64,000 nucleotides of DNA from CAVRCT01 sp963719645. GTDB taxonomy: Bacteria; Pseudomonadota; Gammaproteobacteria; DSM-16500. The position numbers and the translations under genes are program-made. Below the pieces are notes generated by a model. It did no database searches, was not told where the DNA came from, and saw only the letters and a program-made list of their open reading frames with translations. This document shows, piece after piece, positions 54,980 to 64,000 of the stretch (position 1 is the stretch's first letter; each line of letters starts with the position of its first letter). Location: NCBI GenBank assembly GCA_963719645.1, contig CAVRCT010000001.1:496001-560000 (forward strand), given 5' to 3'.

Positions 54980-55054
54980 ACTAAGATAAATAAATTAAAC
55001 GTGCCTAGGCCATAGCCCTTCAATATGAAATATTATGATTTGTTTGATAGGAGT

Positions 55055-55073
55055 CCTGGGCTATCCGCCCAGG
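55055..55073. repeat. Small hairpin between the HEPN-like and SIR2-like genes
   Basis: CCTGGGC, TATCC and GCCCAGG form a 7-bp stem. The 54980-55232 gap also has CCTAGGCCATAGCCC nearby and no gene. It could be a terminator remnant or a repeat. Confidence 0.5.
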
Positions 55074-55232
55074 CTACGCGCTAAGTTGCATTTGAATTTA
55101 TTCGGAATAATATAGTCTTAATCTCAGAAACGCAACTTACTGCTTTCTAAGGGGTGGCTACATTCATAAAGAAACTTATTTATGAGAAATGAATACATAT
55201 AAAATTAGTACGCTTAAATTTATGGAGATTAC

Positions 55233-56384
55233 ATGTTTAAAAATAAAACCTTATTTATACTGGGCGCTGGAGCAAGTCATCCATTTGGCTATCCTTTAGG
55301 AAGGCAATTAATTAAGGATATTATAAAAGATATAAAAACTGACTCAGTTTATGTACCTATGAGTCCAGAAAAAATAAGGCAATTTCAATTAAATACATAT
55401 TCAACTTCGATTATCAAATTCAAACTAGATGATTTTATAAGTGAACTAAAAATAATTATTCAAAGTGATTTCAATAAAGACGGTCAGCAAGCTCTCGTAA
55501 ATCTAATTTCATTCAAAGGTAAAACATACGCTAAAATCCCTCTTAGACAAATAGAAGAGCTTATTAATTTGATGAGTGCACTGGAGCAATTTGATCCTGT
55601 TTCAATCGATTCATTTCTTAATAATCACAAATCACATTCTCTCGCTGGAAAAATAATGATTGTTTATACATTGTTAAAATGTGAAGACAAATCAGAATTC
55701 GAGCTTTATGCTAAAAGTAATGACAATTGGTATAGTTACCTTATAGGCGATATTTTATCCGGTTGTAACGAAGCAAAAGATATATTAGGGAACAACCTTG
55801 ATTTTATCTCATTCAACTATGATTTAAGCCTAGATTACTGTCTTTTAAAAAAACTTTCCAATGTTGAAATCCTCAAGGATGATCGAGACGCACAAGGTTA
55901 TATTAATCAACTTGTAACACAAAAAATAAAACATGTTTACGGGAAATTGTATGATGATAAATTAATTGATAGATATAGCATGTACCAATCAACTCCATCG
56001 AATCAGACCACCTCAATGCAAACGGAACGTTTTTTGAAAGCAATTGAATCAAGAGATTTAATTAAATTAATTAATGAAGAAAGGTTAAGTGGCGATACAG
56101 AAGTATATGCTTCTCTGATTAAAGAAGCCGAAAAGGTTATAATCATTGGATTTGGTTTTGATAGAGACAACCTAAATATATTGGGTTTCCCCAGCCAATT
56201 ATCAGACTATGCTAATGTTTTACACTCCAAAAAAATACTTTACATGGATTACGAAGGAAAAATGAAATCTCTTTCAGCGCAGTTTGAAGAGCTAAATATA
56301 AGATGCAACGCTTATGTAACGCGATCTGTCTCAACATCAATTATTGACGCATATCAAAACGATTTCAAAATTTACTTATATTAG
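55233..56384 (+). CDS. SIR2-like domain protein, putative defence NADase
   Basis: The 383-residue protein has a divergent SIR2 fold. FILGAGASHPFGYPLG at residues 8-23 is the NAD-binding GAGAS loop. ISFNYDLSLDYCL supplies the SFNYD motif, HVYGKLYDD the conserved histidine strand, and VIIIGFGFDRDN the late glycine strand. Proteins of this class deplete NAD on phage attack, alone or with a partner. GGAG precedes the ATG. It lies in the tRNA-linked block with the DUF1016 and HEPN-like genes, which supports a defence role by context. The C-terminal 60 residues are not recognised. Confidence 0.8.
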   Translation: MFKNKTLFILGAGASHPFGYPLGRQLIKDIIKDIKTDSVYVPMSPEKIRQFQLNTYSTSIIKFKLDDFISELKIIIQSDFNKDGQQALVNLISFKGKTYAKIPLRQIEELINLMSALEQFDPVSIDSFLNNHKSHSLAGKIMIVYTLLKCEDKSEFELYAKSNDNWYSYLIGDILSGCNEAKDILGNNLDFISFNYDLSLDYCLLKKLSNVEILKDDRDAQGYINQLVTQKIKHVYGKLYDDKLIDRYSMYQSTPSNQTTSMQTERFLKAIESRDLIKLINEERLSGDTEVYASLIKEAEKVIIIGFGFDRDNLNILGFPSQLSDYANVLHSKKILYMDYEGKMKSLSAQFEELNIRCNAYVTRSVSTSIIDAYQNDFKIYLY

Positions 56385-56520
56385 TAAAAACCAAAAGAAA
56401 AGGTTATCTTGAAAAATGTAAAAATGGTGACTTACATATTTTCGCCTATATACCAAGCCAGACCTTGCTCAATGATGCGCATCATCGAACGGTAACCGTT
56501 CCGCAATCCACACCAATCAG

Positions 56521-58062
56521 CTAAAGCTGTATAAACTGCGGCAACAACTTGCGGTAATCATCTTCGGTAACGCATCCACGGATTCGAGTTAACATAGCGC
56601 ATAAATATCGATAAGGTTCGATATTGTTTGCTTTGCAAGTTTCAATGAGCGAATAGAAGATAGCACCTGCTTTTGCTCCACTCGGACTTGCATTGAATAA
56701 CCAGTTTTTGCGACCAATCGCAAATGGGCGTATGGCATTTTCAACTAGGTTATTATCTATTTCGACACGACCATTAATTAAATAATTATTCAATTCTGTC
56801 CAGTTACCGACACAGTAACGAATAGCTTTACCAATAGCGCCTTGTTCTGAGGTTTTAGGTGTGTGATGATCAAGCCATTTTTTAAATGCTGCAAGTACAG
56901 GAACAGATTTTTCTTGGCGTAATTTATATCGCTCTTCTGGCGTTAATTGGTTATCTCGTGCTTCGCTTTCAACCGCATAAAGCTTTCGATAAAACTTTAT
57001 AGCTTCATGCGCAAGACCAGATGTTTTTTGTGTTTTTGCTAACTCAGCAAATGGTCTTCTTGCATGAGCGTGACATCCAACACGTAAAATTTCTTCTTTA
57101 TCATTCGCCCAGTTATAACCGGAGAATGCATCACTTTGTAAATAGCCTTCAAACCCCAACAAAAATTGTTGCGCGTGGTAACCACCGCGAGTTTCTTGAT
57201 ATTCATAAACAATACAAGGATTACTTCCTCCGCCGCGATAAACCCACATATAAGATTTGGTGCGATTATCACGTCCAACTTCATTTAAAACTTGTACGCT
57301 TGTTTCATCGACTTGAACATAATCGTTAGAAATAATAATTTTTTGTAATAACCTAACAAGAGGTACAGCAAATTCTGCAGTTTTTAACACCCAACCACAT
57401 AAACTGCTGCGTGGCATATCTATTTCCATGCGCTTCCACATTTCTTCTTGTCGATAAAGCGGAAGATGATCACAATATTTTGAGACGACAACATGAGCAA
57501 CTAATTCGGGTGTCGCGATGCTTTTTGGTAAAAGCAATACGGGCATTGGTGCAATTTTTACATTCTCTTGACAAGGCTTACATGCATACTTCGGTCTCAC
57601 ATGCTGGATTACACTGACTTTCGCAGGGATGTATTTGAGTTGTTCGCTAATTTCATTACCTATATGCATTAGAGGCGTGCCACAACCACAGATTTTTTCC
57701 ATTTCAGATATATCGTGCATTATAACTTCACGTGGAAGATAGGCTGGTAACGGCTTGCGTATTGGGTGTTTTTTACGAACATGCGACTGAACTTTTATTT
57801 CTTCATCTTCAATATGCTCTTTGACTTCATCTGGCAAGTCAATGCCAGCTTCATCGAACATGTCTGGCTGTAAAATATTTTTTTCTGATGATGGCGAAAA
57901 ATATCGTTGCTTTGATAAGCGAATCTCTTCAAGAAGATTCGCATATTTTATTTTGTATTCTGCAAATTCATTTTGATTTTTATGCAGAGCTTCTTGCAGA
58001 TGAAGAATGATGTTTTTTAATTCTTCTTCTGATTTTGGTAAGTTTTCAATATTAAATTTCAT
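56521..58062 (-). CDS. tnpC: IS66 transposase TnpC (second element)
   Basis: The 513-residue protein has the coiled-coil start, the zinc-binding part (MEKICGCGTPL, KYACKPCQ) and the DDE domain (VQVDETSVQVL, LQSDAFSGYNW, CHAHARRPF, EIDNNLVENAIRPF). It is complete but clearly different in sequence from the copy at 42771, so the two elements arrived separately. Confidence 0.94.
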   Translation of the reverse strand: MKFNIENLPKSEEELKNIILHLQEALHKNQNEFAEYKIKYANLLEEIRLSKQRYFSPSSEKNILQPDMFDEAGIDLPDEVKEHIEDEEIKVQSHVRKKHPIRKPLPAYLPREVIMHDISEMEKICGCGTPLMHIGNEISEQLKYIPAKVSVIQHVRPKYACKPCQENVKIAPMPVLLLPKSIATPELVAHVVVSKYCDHLPLYRQEEMWKRMEIDMPRSSLCGWVLKTAEFAVPLVRLLQKIIISNDYVQVDETSVQVLNEVGRDNRTKSYMWVYRGGGSNPCIVYEYQETRGGYHAQQFLLGFEGYLQSDAFSGYNWANDKEEILRVGCHAHARRPFAELAKTQKTSGLAHEAIKFYRKLYAVESEARDNQLTPEERYKLRQEKSVPVLAAFKKWLDHHTPKTSEQGAIGKAIRYCVGNWTELNNYLINGRVEIDNNLVENAIRPFAIGRKNWLFNASPSGAKAGAIFYSLIETCKANNIEPYRYLCAMLTRIRGCVTEDDYRKLLPQFIQL

Positions 58063-58102
58063 GCGCTCAATATAGCAAAGAATAGCTATATTTTCGAGTA
58101 TT

Positions 58103-58453
58103 TTAGCAAAAACTTTCTATCTGGCTTGACCTCATATTATTGATTCGAGAATATTTGTCGCTTGCTAGCAACCATTTTAAATGCTCTCTGCTCATCTCAA
58201 TACAACCTTCCGCATCACGAGCAAAAACAAACCTGCCTCTCTCTAATCGACGGTACCACAAAGTAAAACAATTCATCTCATAATAAAGAGCTTTTAATTT
58301 GTTACCACTTTTCCCGCGAAATAGAAATAAACTTCCGTCAATTGGATTCATTTTCATGATTTCAGAAATCAAAATATTAAGAGTATCAATTGACTTTCTC
58401 ATATCAACCGGCTGAGTATAAAAATAAATTTTCACATCATCAGGTATTAACAT
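58103..58453 (-). CDS. tnpB: IS66 accessory protein TnpB (second element)
   Basis: The 116-residue protein shows the Orf2 motifs VDMRKSIDTLNIL, GSLFLFRGKSGNKLKALYYE and LERGRFVFARD. It overlaps tnpA by 7 bp and is undamaged. Confidence 0.92.
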   Translation of the reverse strand: MLIPDDVKIYFYTQPVDMRKSIDTLNILISEIMKMNPIDGSLFLFRGKSGNKLKALYYEMNCFTLWYRRLERGRFVFARDAEGCIEMSREHLKWLLASDKYSRINNMRSSQIESFC

Positions 58454-58761
58454 GCCAATAATACCTCTACTAGTTTTTTAATGTGCAATGCATCTACAGC
58501 AGAAGAAAACACGCATTGAAATCCATTTGGTAAATTCAAACGTATTTCTTTTTCGTTTGATTGTTGATTGATTTTAACCGAAGCAAACGATCCGACTGGT
58601 TTTAGATCTTTCAAAGGTTTTGGCTTTAAAATACCGCGATAATATCCAAATTGTGCTGAGGATAAATTTTTTTGTTTGCAAAAATTAATTTGGGACAGGC
58701 CACTTTGTTCTTGCTCTTCGATTAAGATTTTCCACTTTTCTCGTTGCTCGACTTTATCCAT
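58447..58761 (-). CDS. tnpA: IS66 accessory protein TnpA (second element)
   Basis: The 104-residue protein has the helix-turn-helix-like start (EQEQSGLSQINFCKQKNLSS) and the C-terminal strand segment LNLPNGFQCVF. AAGGAGC precedes the ATG. It is the first gene of the element. Confidence 0.9.
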   Translation of the reverse strand: MDKVEQREKWKILIEEQEQSGLSQINFCKQKNLSSAQFGYYRGILKPKPLKDLKPVGSFASVKINQQSNEKEIRLNLPNGFQCVFSSAVDALHIKKLVEVLLAC

Positions 58762-58842
58762 TTATTTGCTCCTTGATTATTGAAGGAAATAGGATGGAGT
58801 AATTTTAGGGGGTTGAGAAGATGGGGTTGGCTAAACGCTTAC

Positions 58843-60155
58843 GTCGAAATAAATCCGCGGATGCGTACAAAAATATCAGCTCCTTTTGCTGATCGAAATC
58901 CACCTGATATTTTTTGTTTACACTTCATCATACGAATATCTCGTTCAGCTTGGTTATTTGTAAATGGAACAAGTGGATTCATCAAAAACCTTAACACATC
59001 ATCGCGATAGTTTTTTAGCCTTAAAAGTAAATTGTGGCCTGCGCGGCGTGCTTTTCGCCCGCGATTCTCTTTATCTGAGAATAAAGGTAAATTTTCATGA
59101 TAAAAAACACCTTCATCCACAATGGCATTGTATAAATGAGTTAGTCGATTTAATTTATCATCCGGAATAAATTGGTCTCCATAAGCATGTCGATAGCGCA
59201 ATCCAAATTGCAAAAATCGCCGCATTTTCCTCGCCCATGGTTCTTTGTCATATTCAATCAGCGCTTTTAGTTCACGCATATGATGCTGATTACATAACGC
59301 ATGTAACACATCAGATAATTGATAATAAGGTTTCCAATGATCGTGCACTACGATGCCTTTCAACTTTTCTAAAAGAGATTTTCGTTTTTTTGAAACATGG
59401 TAATACGTTAGATGCTTCGTTGATGCAACATGCAGCCATTGTGTACAGCCTGTTACTCGAAACCCTGTTTCATCCAAATGTTTTACCGGTGCCGCTTGAA
59501 TGTTTGACAACACTGCCTTATCAAAATCGTCTAATTTGTTATATGCCGATTCACTAAAATGATTGAGCGTTGCTGTTGCTAGATTGACATTGAATAAATC
59601 GCGAAATGTTTCTTGCAAGCGATCTTCTGGAATAAGCTGTTGGTGCTGAAAATAGAGGCTATAACTCTGAATAACTTTTCCATATTGAACAGGTGCATTG
59701 ATGCCTTCAGGAAAAACAGCCATGACACGTCGATGGCAGCACGAGCACATTTTTATTTCTGCTTGATGTTCAGTGACTTCAAGCGTTGGTAGTGGAATAT
59801 CAAAAACTTGTCGTTTTAAAATGCCTAACACTTCCACTTTTGTCAACGATGTCAAGCAATGAGGGCATGTTGATAGTGCATGACGTTCAAATCTATTCGG
59901 TGCTTGAACTTGCTTCAGTGTTTCGCCTTTATGACCCACTTGACCACCGCTTTTCTGTTTGCTTTTTTGTCGCAATGAGCTTGTTCGGGGTGGCTTTGAT
60001 AAACCGTCACTTGAGGGTGGTTTTGAGCTATTGCTGCTATTCTTATCCAAGCGTTTTTCTAACTCAGCAATTCTGGCTGCCTGTTGTTTGACGATCTGCT
60101 CAAACACAGCAATTTTGTCCATGAGCTTTTGAATAAGTAAGTCTTTTTCGTCCAT
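58843..60155 (-). pseudogene. IS66-type single transposase, 3' end cut by an IS66 insertion
   Basis: About 437 residues remain of a transposase of the single-gene IS66 branch: an N-terminal coiled coil, the linker KNSSNSSKPPSSDG, zinc cysteines (CPHC, CSCCHRR), HLDETGFRV, VVHDHWKPYY and NNQAERDIRMMK with the last catalytic acid. It ends GFIST, and its apparent stop TAA belongs to the GTAAGCG end of the neighbouring IS66. The usual 20 to 40 C-terminal residues are lost. Catalytic residues survive, so activity cannot be excluded. Confidence 0.85.
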
Positions 60156-60236
60156 GCGCGTATTTCAACACATTTGCGTTGAATCTGCAAAAAGGAAAGG
60201 TATCATGGTGTTATTGTATTAATCGGATGAATACGC

Positions 60237-60722
60237 TTGAAATCCATTGGCAAACAACATCGCTGGCACTTTGCAGATATGCTGGATACAGGGCGTCGAT
60301 TGTTTGCAAAAATTCATAAACGAAAACATTCTGCTAATTATAACCACGAAATCCATTTTTTAGCACGCGAACTCAATGACTGGCTGCCAAAAGGCATTCA
60401 ATCCATGATTGATGGCAATTACACGCCGCGACATTTGAAACGTTATTATTTTGTAGATGAGATGGTGGATCAGCTGTATGTATCAGACCGTATTTTCCAG
60501 CATGTTTTGCTGAAACAATTAAAACCGACATTCAAGTATGTAATGAATCCCAATTGCTTGCATCTCTATGGCCCATCGGGTGTGAAGCGTGCAACGCAAC
60601 GAATTCGTGAGGTATTGGAAAAAGAAAAGCCGGAATACATTATTCGTGCAGACATCAAATCATTCTACAAATCCATCCCACATCATAAATTAACTCAAAA
60701 TGGGCACGTTGGTGGGCAATGA
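60237..60722 (+). pseudogene. Reverse transcriptase, N-terminal fragment
   Basis: The 161-residue frame (TTG start, or ATG near 60279) reads into the first catalytic block of a reverse transcriptase: YIIRADIKSFYKSIPHHKL contains the D-x-x-x-F-Y motif, preceded by the RT0/1 region GNYTPRHLKRYYF and VSDRIFQHVLLKQL. The sequence then breaks off (TQNGHVGGQ-stop), before the YxDD motif. The class (group II-like or other) cannot be told. It follows the truncated transposase by 80 bp. Confidence 0.75.
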
Positions 60723-60780
60723 CTTCAGCTGCGTGGAGTCACGAAGAATTACTCCACGCATTTATTCAAACGTGTTGGGA

Positions 60781-62139
60781 TTATCGTCTTGCTGCAGTTG
60801 CAGTAGGGCTGCTTGAAAGCCCATCATTAGCAAGCGCTACCTCTTGCGATACTCGGGTTGCTGCGTAAGCGCGCGTTTTTGCTGCTGTCTTTGTTTGACG
60901 AAAGTTTTGCAATGTGCGCGGCGCGACGTGCTCCCGGGCCCACGGCACCCCCCCGCCCGCCGCCCCGAGCCCCGCGTATTTTGTACCAGAGAAAAAACCA
61001 TAAACCTCGGATACGCCTATGTCTGCCAATCTCTTTAAAGCATCATTAGATCGCATGTCAAAACGACTTGGTCTTTTATTGCCGTCAGCAACCTGCCCGG
61101 CACCTGCATCCAATACTTCAAGATCACAGAGTTGAGCGAAACGGTGTACGGCAAGGTAGACCGCTACATCTACGATCCATGCTTTTCTTTCAGTATATCG
61201 CCCTAGTGTGGGTTGCGTCGGGTCGTCTCTGGTGGTATCCGGTATCATGTCTTGTTCGTCAATGAACTGATTGAATAAATCAATAAAGTCGCCAAGAAAC
61301 CGCCAAACATCAAGTGCCACCAGACCAAACTCCCCATTATCAAACTCCTCCTCCTTCTCAGCGTCATTTAGCTGAAAGGCAGTCTGAATGAAATCCTGTA
61401 CGAGCTTTGTCTTAAGATCGCTATCAAAGTCTCTTTGAGTCTCAGGGTCGTTTGAAATTTCATTGCATTGGATGACGTCTACAATAAATTTTCTGGTTCT
61501 AGCCACTTTACGTTGATGACGTTTTTCAGTTGCGAGCTGATGTTCCTGACTGGATGCTTTTGCAATTTGTTTGACTATTTTTTCTTGAACAGGAGGTTTA
61601 CCAGGAAACAATGCTTGCATGCTTGGAATGATTGCGCAGGGTTCTGTCTTAGCATCTGGCGTTGTCACATCATACTCACCCAGCGCATCAAGTCCGCTGA
61701 TAAGGCAATCTCGGTTTGCGGCTATCTGTCCGCCACGACCTCTCACTATTAGCTTAAATGGAAACTGAAGCTCGTCTAAAATATCGGGTCCACTTTTTAT
61801 GGCGGCGAATGTGTCTTTAACATCAAGACGGCTCACTAAATTAAAAAGGGCTTGTTGTGCTCTTGCAGGCTGATAGAATTTATCATGCTTCTCGCGAAGT
61901 TGCTTGCTCACACGAAGGAAGGTAAGCGTTTCACTAGGCGTTAAAAAAGGCATGCAAGCCTGCTGTAGCGGATTAGGAAGCTGCTCAAAAGAGAACTGCT
62001 TCGCCGCTCCGCGAATAACGGCTTTTTCATCGGAAGACGCCGGTTTTTTTGGTTCAGGTGACGCAGATGATGTAGCTGTCGCTGATTTGGATTGCTGCGA
62101 CCCAAACCACTTTTTAAAGGCGGATCTAATTGAAGCCAT
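60781..62139 (-). CDS. F-box domain protein, putative effector
   Basis: The 452-residue protein has a disordered basic/serine N-terminus. An F-box follows at about residues 50-90 (SFEQLPNPLQQACMPFLTPS and FLRVSKQLREKH). The remainder is helical and unrecognised. F-box proteins bind Skp1 and bring targets to SCF ubiquitin ligases in eukaryotes; bacteria with such domains use them as effectors. The C-terminal tail lies over a very GC-rich patch (about 60915-60980) unlike the rest of the gene. The start has GAGGATAAAAT upstream. Confidence 0.8.
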   Translation of the reverse strand: MASIRSAFKKWFGSQQSKSATATSSASPEPKKPASSDEKAVIRGAAKQFSFEQLPNPLQQACMPFLTPSETLTFLRVSKQLREKHDKFYQPARAQQALFNLVSRLDVKDTFAAIKSGPDILDELQFPFKLIVRGRGGQIAANRDCLISGLDALGEYDVTTPDAKTEPCAIIPSMQALFPGKPPVQEKIVKQIAKASSQEHQLATEKRHQRKVARTRKFIVDVIQCNEISNDPETQRDFDSDLKTKLVQDFIQTAFQLNDAEKEEEFDNGEFGLVALDVWRFLGDFIDLFNQFIDEQDMIPDTTRDDPTQPTLGRYTERKAWIVDVAVYLAVHRFAQLCDLEVLDAGAGQVADGNKRPSRFDMRSNDALKRLADIGVSEVYGFFSGTKYAGLGAAGGGVPWAREHVAPRTLQNFRQTKTAAKTRAYAATRVSQEVALANDGLSSSPTATAARR

Positions 62140-62303
62140 TATTTTATCCTCGTTGTGTGAAAATATATGGCGACATTATAGCAGGCGCACCCTTAAGGCT
62201 TGATTAAATTTGCTTAAAATAAGCTAACTTGCAGATTTGACAGATTTTTTTTTGATATCTAAATAGCAAAATTTTCGAAAAATCAGAGGAAGTAGCTGGG
62301 GAG

Positions 62304-63869
62304 TTACAATATTTTTTGGAAAAATGCCGATAAGAATTTTCGGTTTTCAGGGGTATCATCCATCTGGCAAGGGTTAAAACCCGTTGGTATACCAGGTTTG
62401 ATGTTTTCATAAATACCGCGCATCGCTCTGACTAAAATTTCTAAGCCTCGGTCTTTATCAAAAATGATCCGTTTGCCACCGAATTTCATACTTTGTAGGA
62501 TGAGGAAGCCGATCAATACTGTTTTACCAATGCCCATTGCACCAAATATCAAGAAGTTTCCAACATCCTTATAGTGAAAATTGAAGTAGTAAGGGCTTCC
62601 TGACAACGTTTCAAATACAGTGACCGCATCTCCCCAATGATTGCCGCTTCGGTTCCCAGAGGTGAAATTATGTAAGCTAGCGAATGAAGCCATGTTCTTT
62701 GTTGAAATATCCGCTGCACGAAGGATAAAACCGAAATTGCCAGGAAGCTGCGCCCAGAAACCGCATTCAGCCGCTATATCTTCTTTTACACATGCAATAT
62801 CAATATCGGAAAACTTTGCTGTGATTTTTGCGACGTGTTTATTAAGCTCATCTTGTGAATCTGCATAGCAAACCAGAGTTAGATGATGACGGCCATATCC
62901 CACTTCACCGCTTGCCGTATCGTCGAACGCTTCATCGATTTGCTCAGTTTGAGTAATTGATTCATCCTTGGATTGCAGCATTTCTTTCTGCTGATCACGC
63001 AATTTTTGCTTTGCAATTTGTCTATCATAAAATCGGAAGGATTGCGTAATAACGTATTCAACTTTGAGCAGACCCAATTCGTCTAAGATGCCTGGATAAG
63101 TAACAGGCTGGTATGCCTTGATAGATAAAACCGCAGCAAATTTCTTGCTGCCATCACCTGAGCGCATTTCAACGGCACCCGATTTAGCATTGAAAAAAAA
63201 GCGCTTTCTAGGTAAAGCAACCGATGAATCCATCAGGTGAGCTGGCACAGAGCTTTTGTCAAAGTTCACAATCTGCGATAACAGCTCAAGAGGTTCTGAA
63301 TATTTAACATTATTTTTTTCATAAAAAGACAGTAGTCTTGGTTGATAATCTATTAATGAGCTTAATACCTTTTGAGTAACATCACCGAGCTCTTTATGTC
63401 GATCAATCAAATACTGCTGTTTTAAATGCTTGTCCGTAGCAATCTGTAATTGTTTTAAAAAATTAAATCCTTTATTGATAAAACCTTCCGCTGGCTTGGT
63501 AATAATTGCTAGATAAAGTTCTTTGTGGAACATTTCTGCCAGTTGAATTTTACCTCTATATTTTTTGTTTACGTCCGCTGCGAATCCATCGGAAAAATCA
63601 CCGTTGGGATACTCAATTGATTTTCTTCTGACTTCCCAAAAATACATGGCAAATTCAGAGGAGAAATTTTTAAATAAATTATTCCGATTATTTTTATAAG
63701 AATTCAAAACCTGACTGCTTTCAGATATGGAATCAATTCCTGCTAGATGTATGATCTTAATTAACTTTCCACTTTTATCTAACAACGTCCCATCGTCATA
63801 ATGCCTTAAGACATTTATAAATTTTGAAACGGGTTCTTCTCTCTGTATTTTTTTATTAACATTGTTCAT
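62304..63869 (-). pseudogene. virB4: VirB4-type T4SS ATPase, C-terminus missing
   Basis: The 521-residue frame matches the N-terminal CagE/VirB4 domain and the start of the ATPase core. Walker A is FGAMGIGKTVL near residue 440, followed by KRIIFDKDRGLEILVRAMRG and PTGFNPCQMDDTPENRKFL. It stops after FFQKIL, whereas VirB4 proteins run to about 800 residues, so Walker B and the D-E box are absent. The sequence past the stop does not resume the family. It begins 9 bp after the virB3 stop. As it stands it cannot hydrolyse ATP. Confidence 0.88.
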
Positions 63870-63875
63870 GATTGT

Positions 63876-64000
63876 TTACCAAGGTATATAGCTGTTTGTC
63901 TTGCCCCAAAAACTGTAATTCAATATAGGTGGCGTCTTAAAAAATGACTTAGCCCAGAGATTAAAGAAATTAGGTTCTTTGATAGAAAGCTTGACCATCA
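63876..64000 (-). CDS. virB3: VirB3-type T4SS protein, C-terminal end
   Basis: Forty codons of the 3' end are in the window: LSIKEPNFFNLWAKSFFKTP followed by NYSFWGKTNSYIPW and TAA. The E-P-x-F-F-x-L-W and N-Y-x-F-W-G-x-N-S-Y pattern is the tail of VirB3 proteins of P-type (VirB/Lvh-like) systems, inner-membrane partners of VirB4. Its stop is 9 bp upstream of the virB4 ATG, the expected order. Confidence 0.8.
   Translation of the reverse strand, partial: MVKLSIKEPNFFNLWAKSFFKTPPILNYSFWGKTNSYIPW

Larger units (their letters stand above)
56400..58842 (-). mobile_element. Second IS66-family element, left end unclear
   Basis: The right end reads, on the minus strand, GTAAGCGTTTAGCC from 58842. 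The three genes follow in order tnpA, tnpB, tnpC. No matching GTAAGCG is found at the left, so that end may be lost or diverged; 56400 is only an estimate. The right end sits inside another transposase gene (58843 onward). Confidence 0.75.

Noticed and set aside
60237..60722. Diversity-generating retroelement or retron
   Set aside because: The RT breaks off before the YxDD motif, and no template/variable repeat or msr-msd-like structure is visible nearby.

Overview
The window (AT-rich, about 38% GC by eye) looks like the chromosome of a host-associated gammaproteobacterium, most plausibly a Legionellales-type symbiont or pathogen of protists. I infer this from very large proteins without recognisable bacterial homology, eukaryote-like domains (RING/U-box plus ankyrin, F-box, Fic, an HExxH protease-like protein), long serine tracts, VirB3/VirB4 type IV secretion genes, several insertion sequences (IS), and a dense load of palindromic repeats. 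The species cannot be named from the sequence alone.

Layout. 1-9.1 kb is mostly ordinary metabolism and envelope: a TPR-like lipoprotein (cut by the left edge), a periplasmic PEBP protein, a membrane protein plus GT2 glycosyltransferase pair, a patatin-like lipoprotein, and a coupled FAD monooxygenase/MFS pair. 9.1-12.8 kb holds one hypothetical gene and a field of palindromic repeats. One pair of these repeats encloses a GIY-YIG nuclease gene.

12.8-20.3 kb, read on the minus strand, is a compact ribosomally made peptide (RiPP) cluster. Its order is a LuxR-type HTH protein, a 19-bp perfect palindrome in the promoter region, a 53-residue precursor peptide, an internal terminator, an ATP-grasp ligase of the graspetide (omega-ester peptide) type, and a three-part NHLM-like exporter (HlyD, C39-peptidase ABC, second ABC). 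The precursor ends in a threonine-rich stretch followed by three aspartates spaced four residues apart. The likely job is: induce, make the peptide, cross-link it, clip the leader and export it. It is the best candidate here for an undescribed system.

21-47.6 kb is effector-like: giant or serine-rich proteins, a hipBA toxin-antitoxin pair, a RING/U-box-ankyrin protein, an HExxH protein, an IS66 element between two gene fragments, and remnants of LysR, PIN-toxin and REP-associated transposase genes. 47.9-49.8 kb holds the transposase remnant between its candidate REP sequences, and an IS1111-type IS110 element sitting in one of those REPs. 49.8-56.4 kb carries a lipoprotein, a Fic protein, an IS30 transposase, a tRNA-Lys 3' fragment (island junction) and a possible defence group (DUF1016 nuclease, RX4H/HEPN-like protein, SIR2-like protein). 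56.4-64 kb has nested IS66-type transposases, a reverse-transcriptase fragment, an F-box protein, a truncated VirB4 gene and the end of VirB3.

One repeat superfamily runs through the window. Units of about 70-76 bp start GTCRTCC and end GGATCC. They have interchangeable stem sequences and usually occur as inverted pairs around a short spacer. One pair is flanked by a 12-bp direct duplication, and in another pair the spacer is replaced by the GIY-YIG gene.
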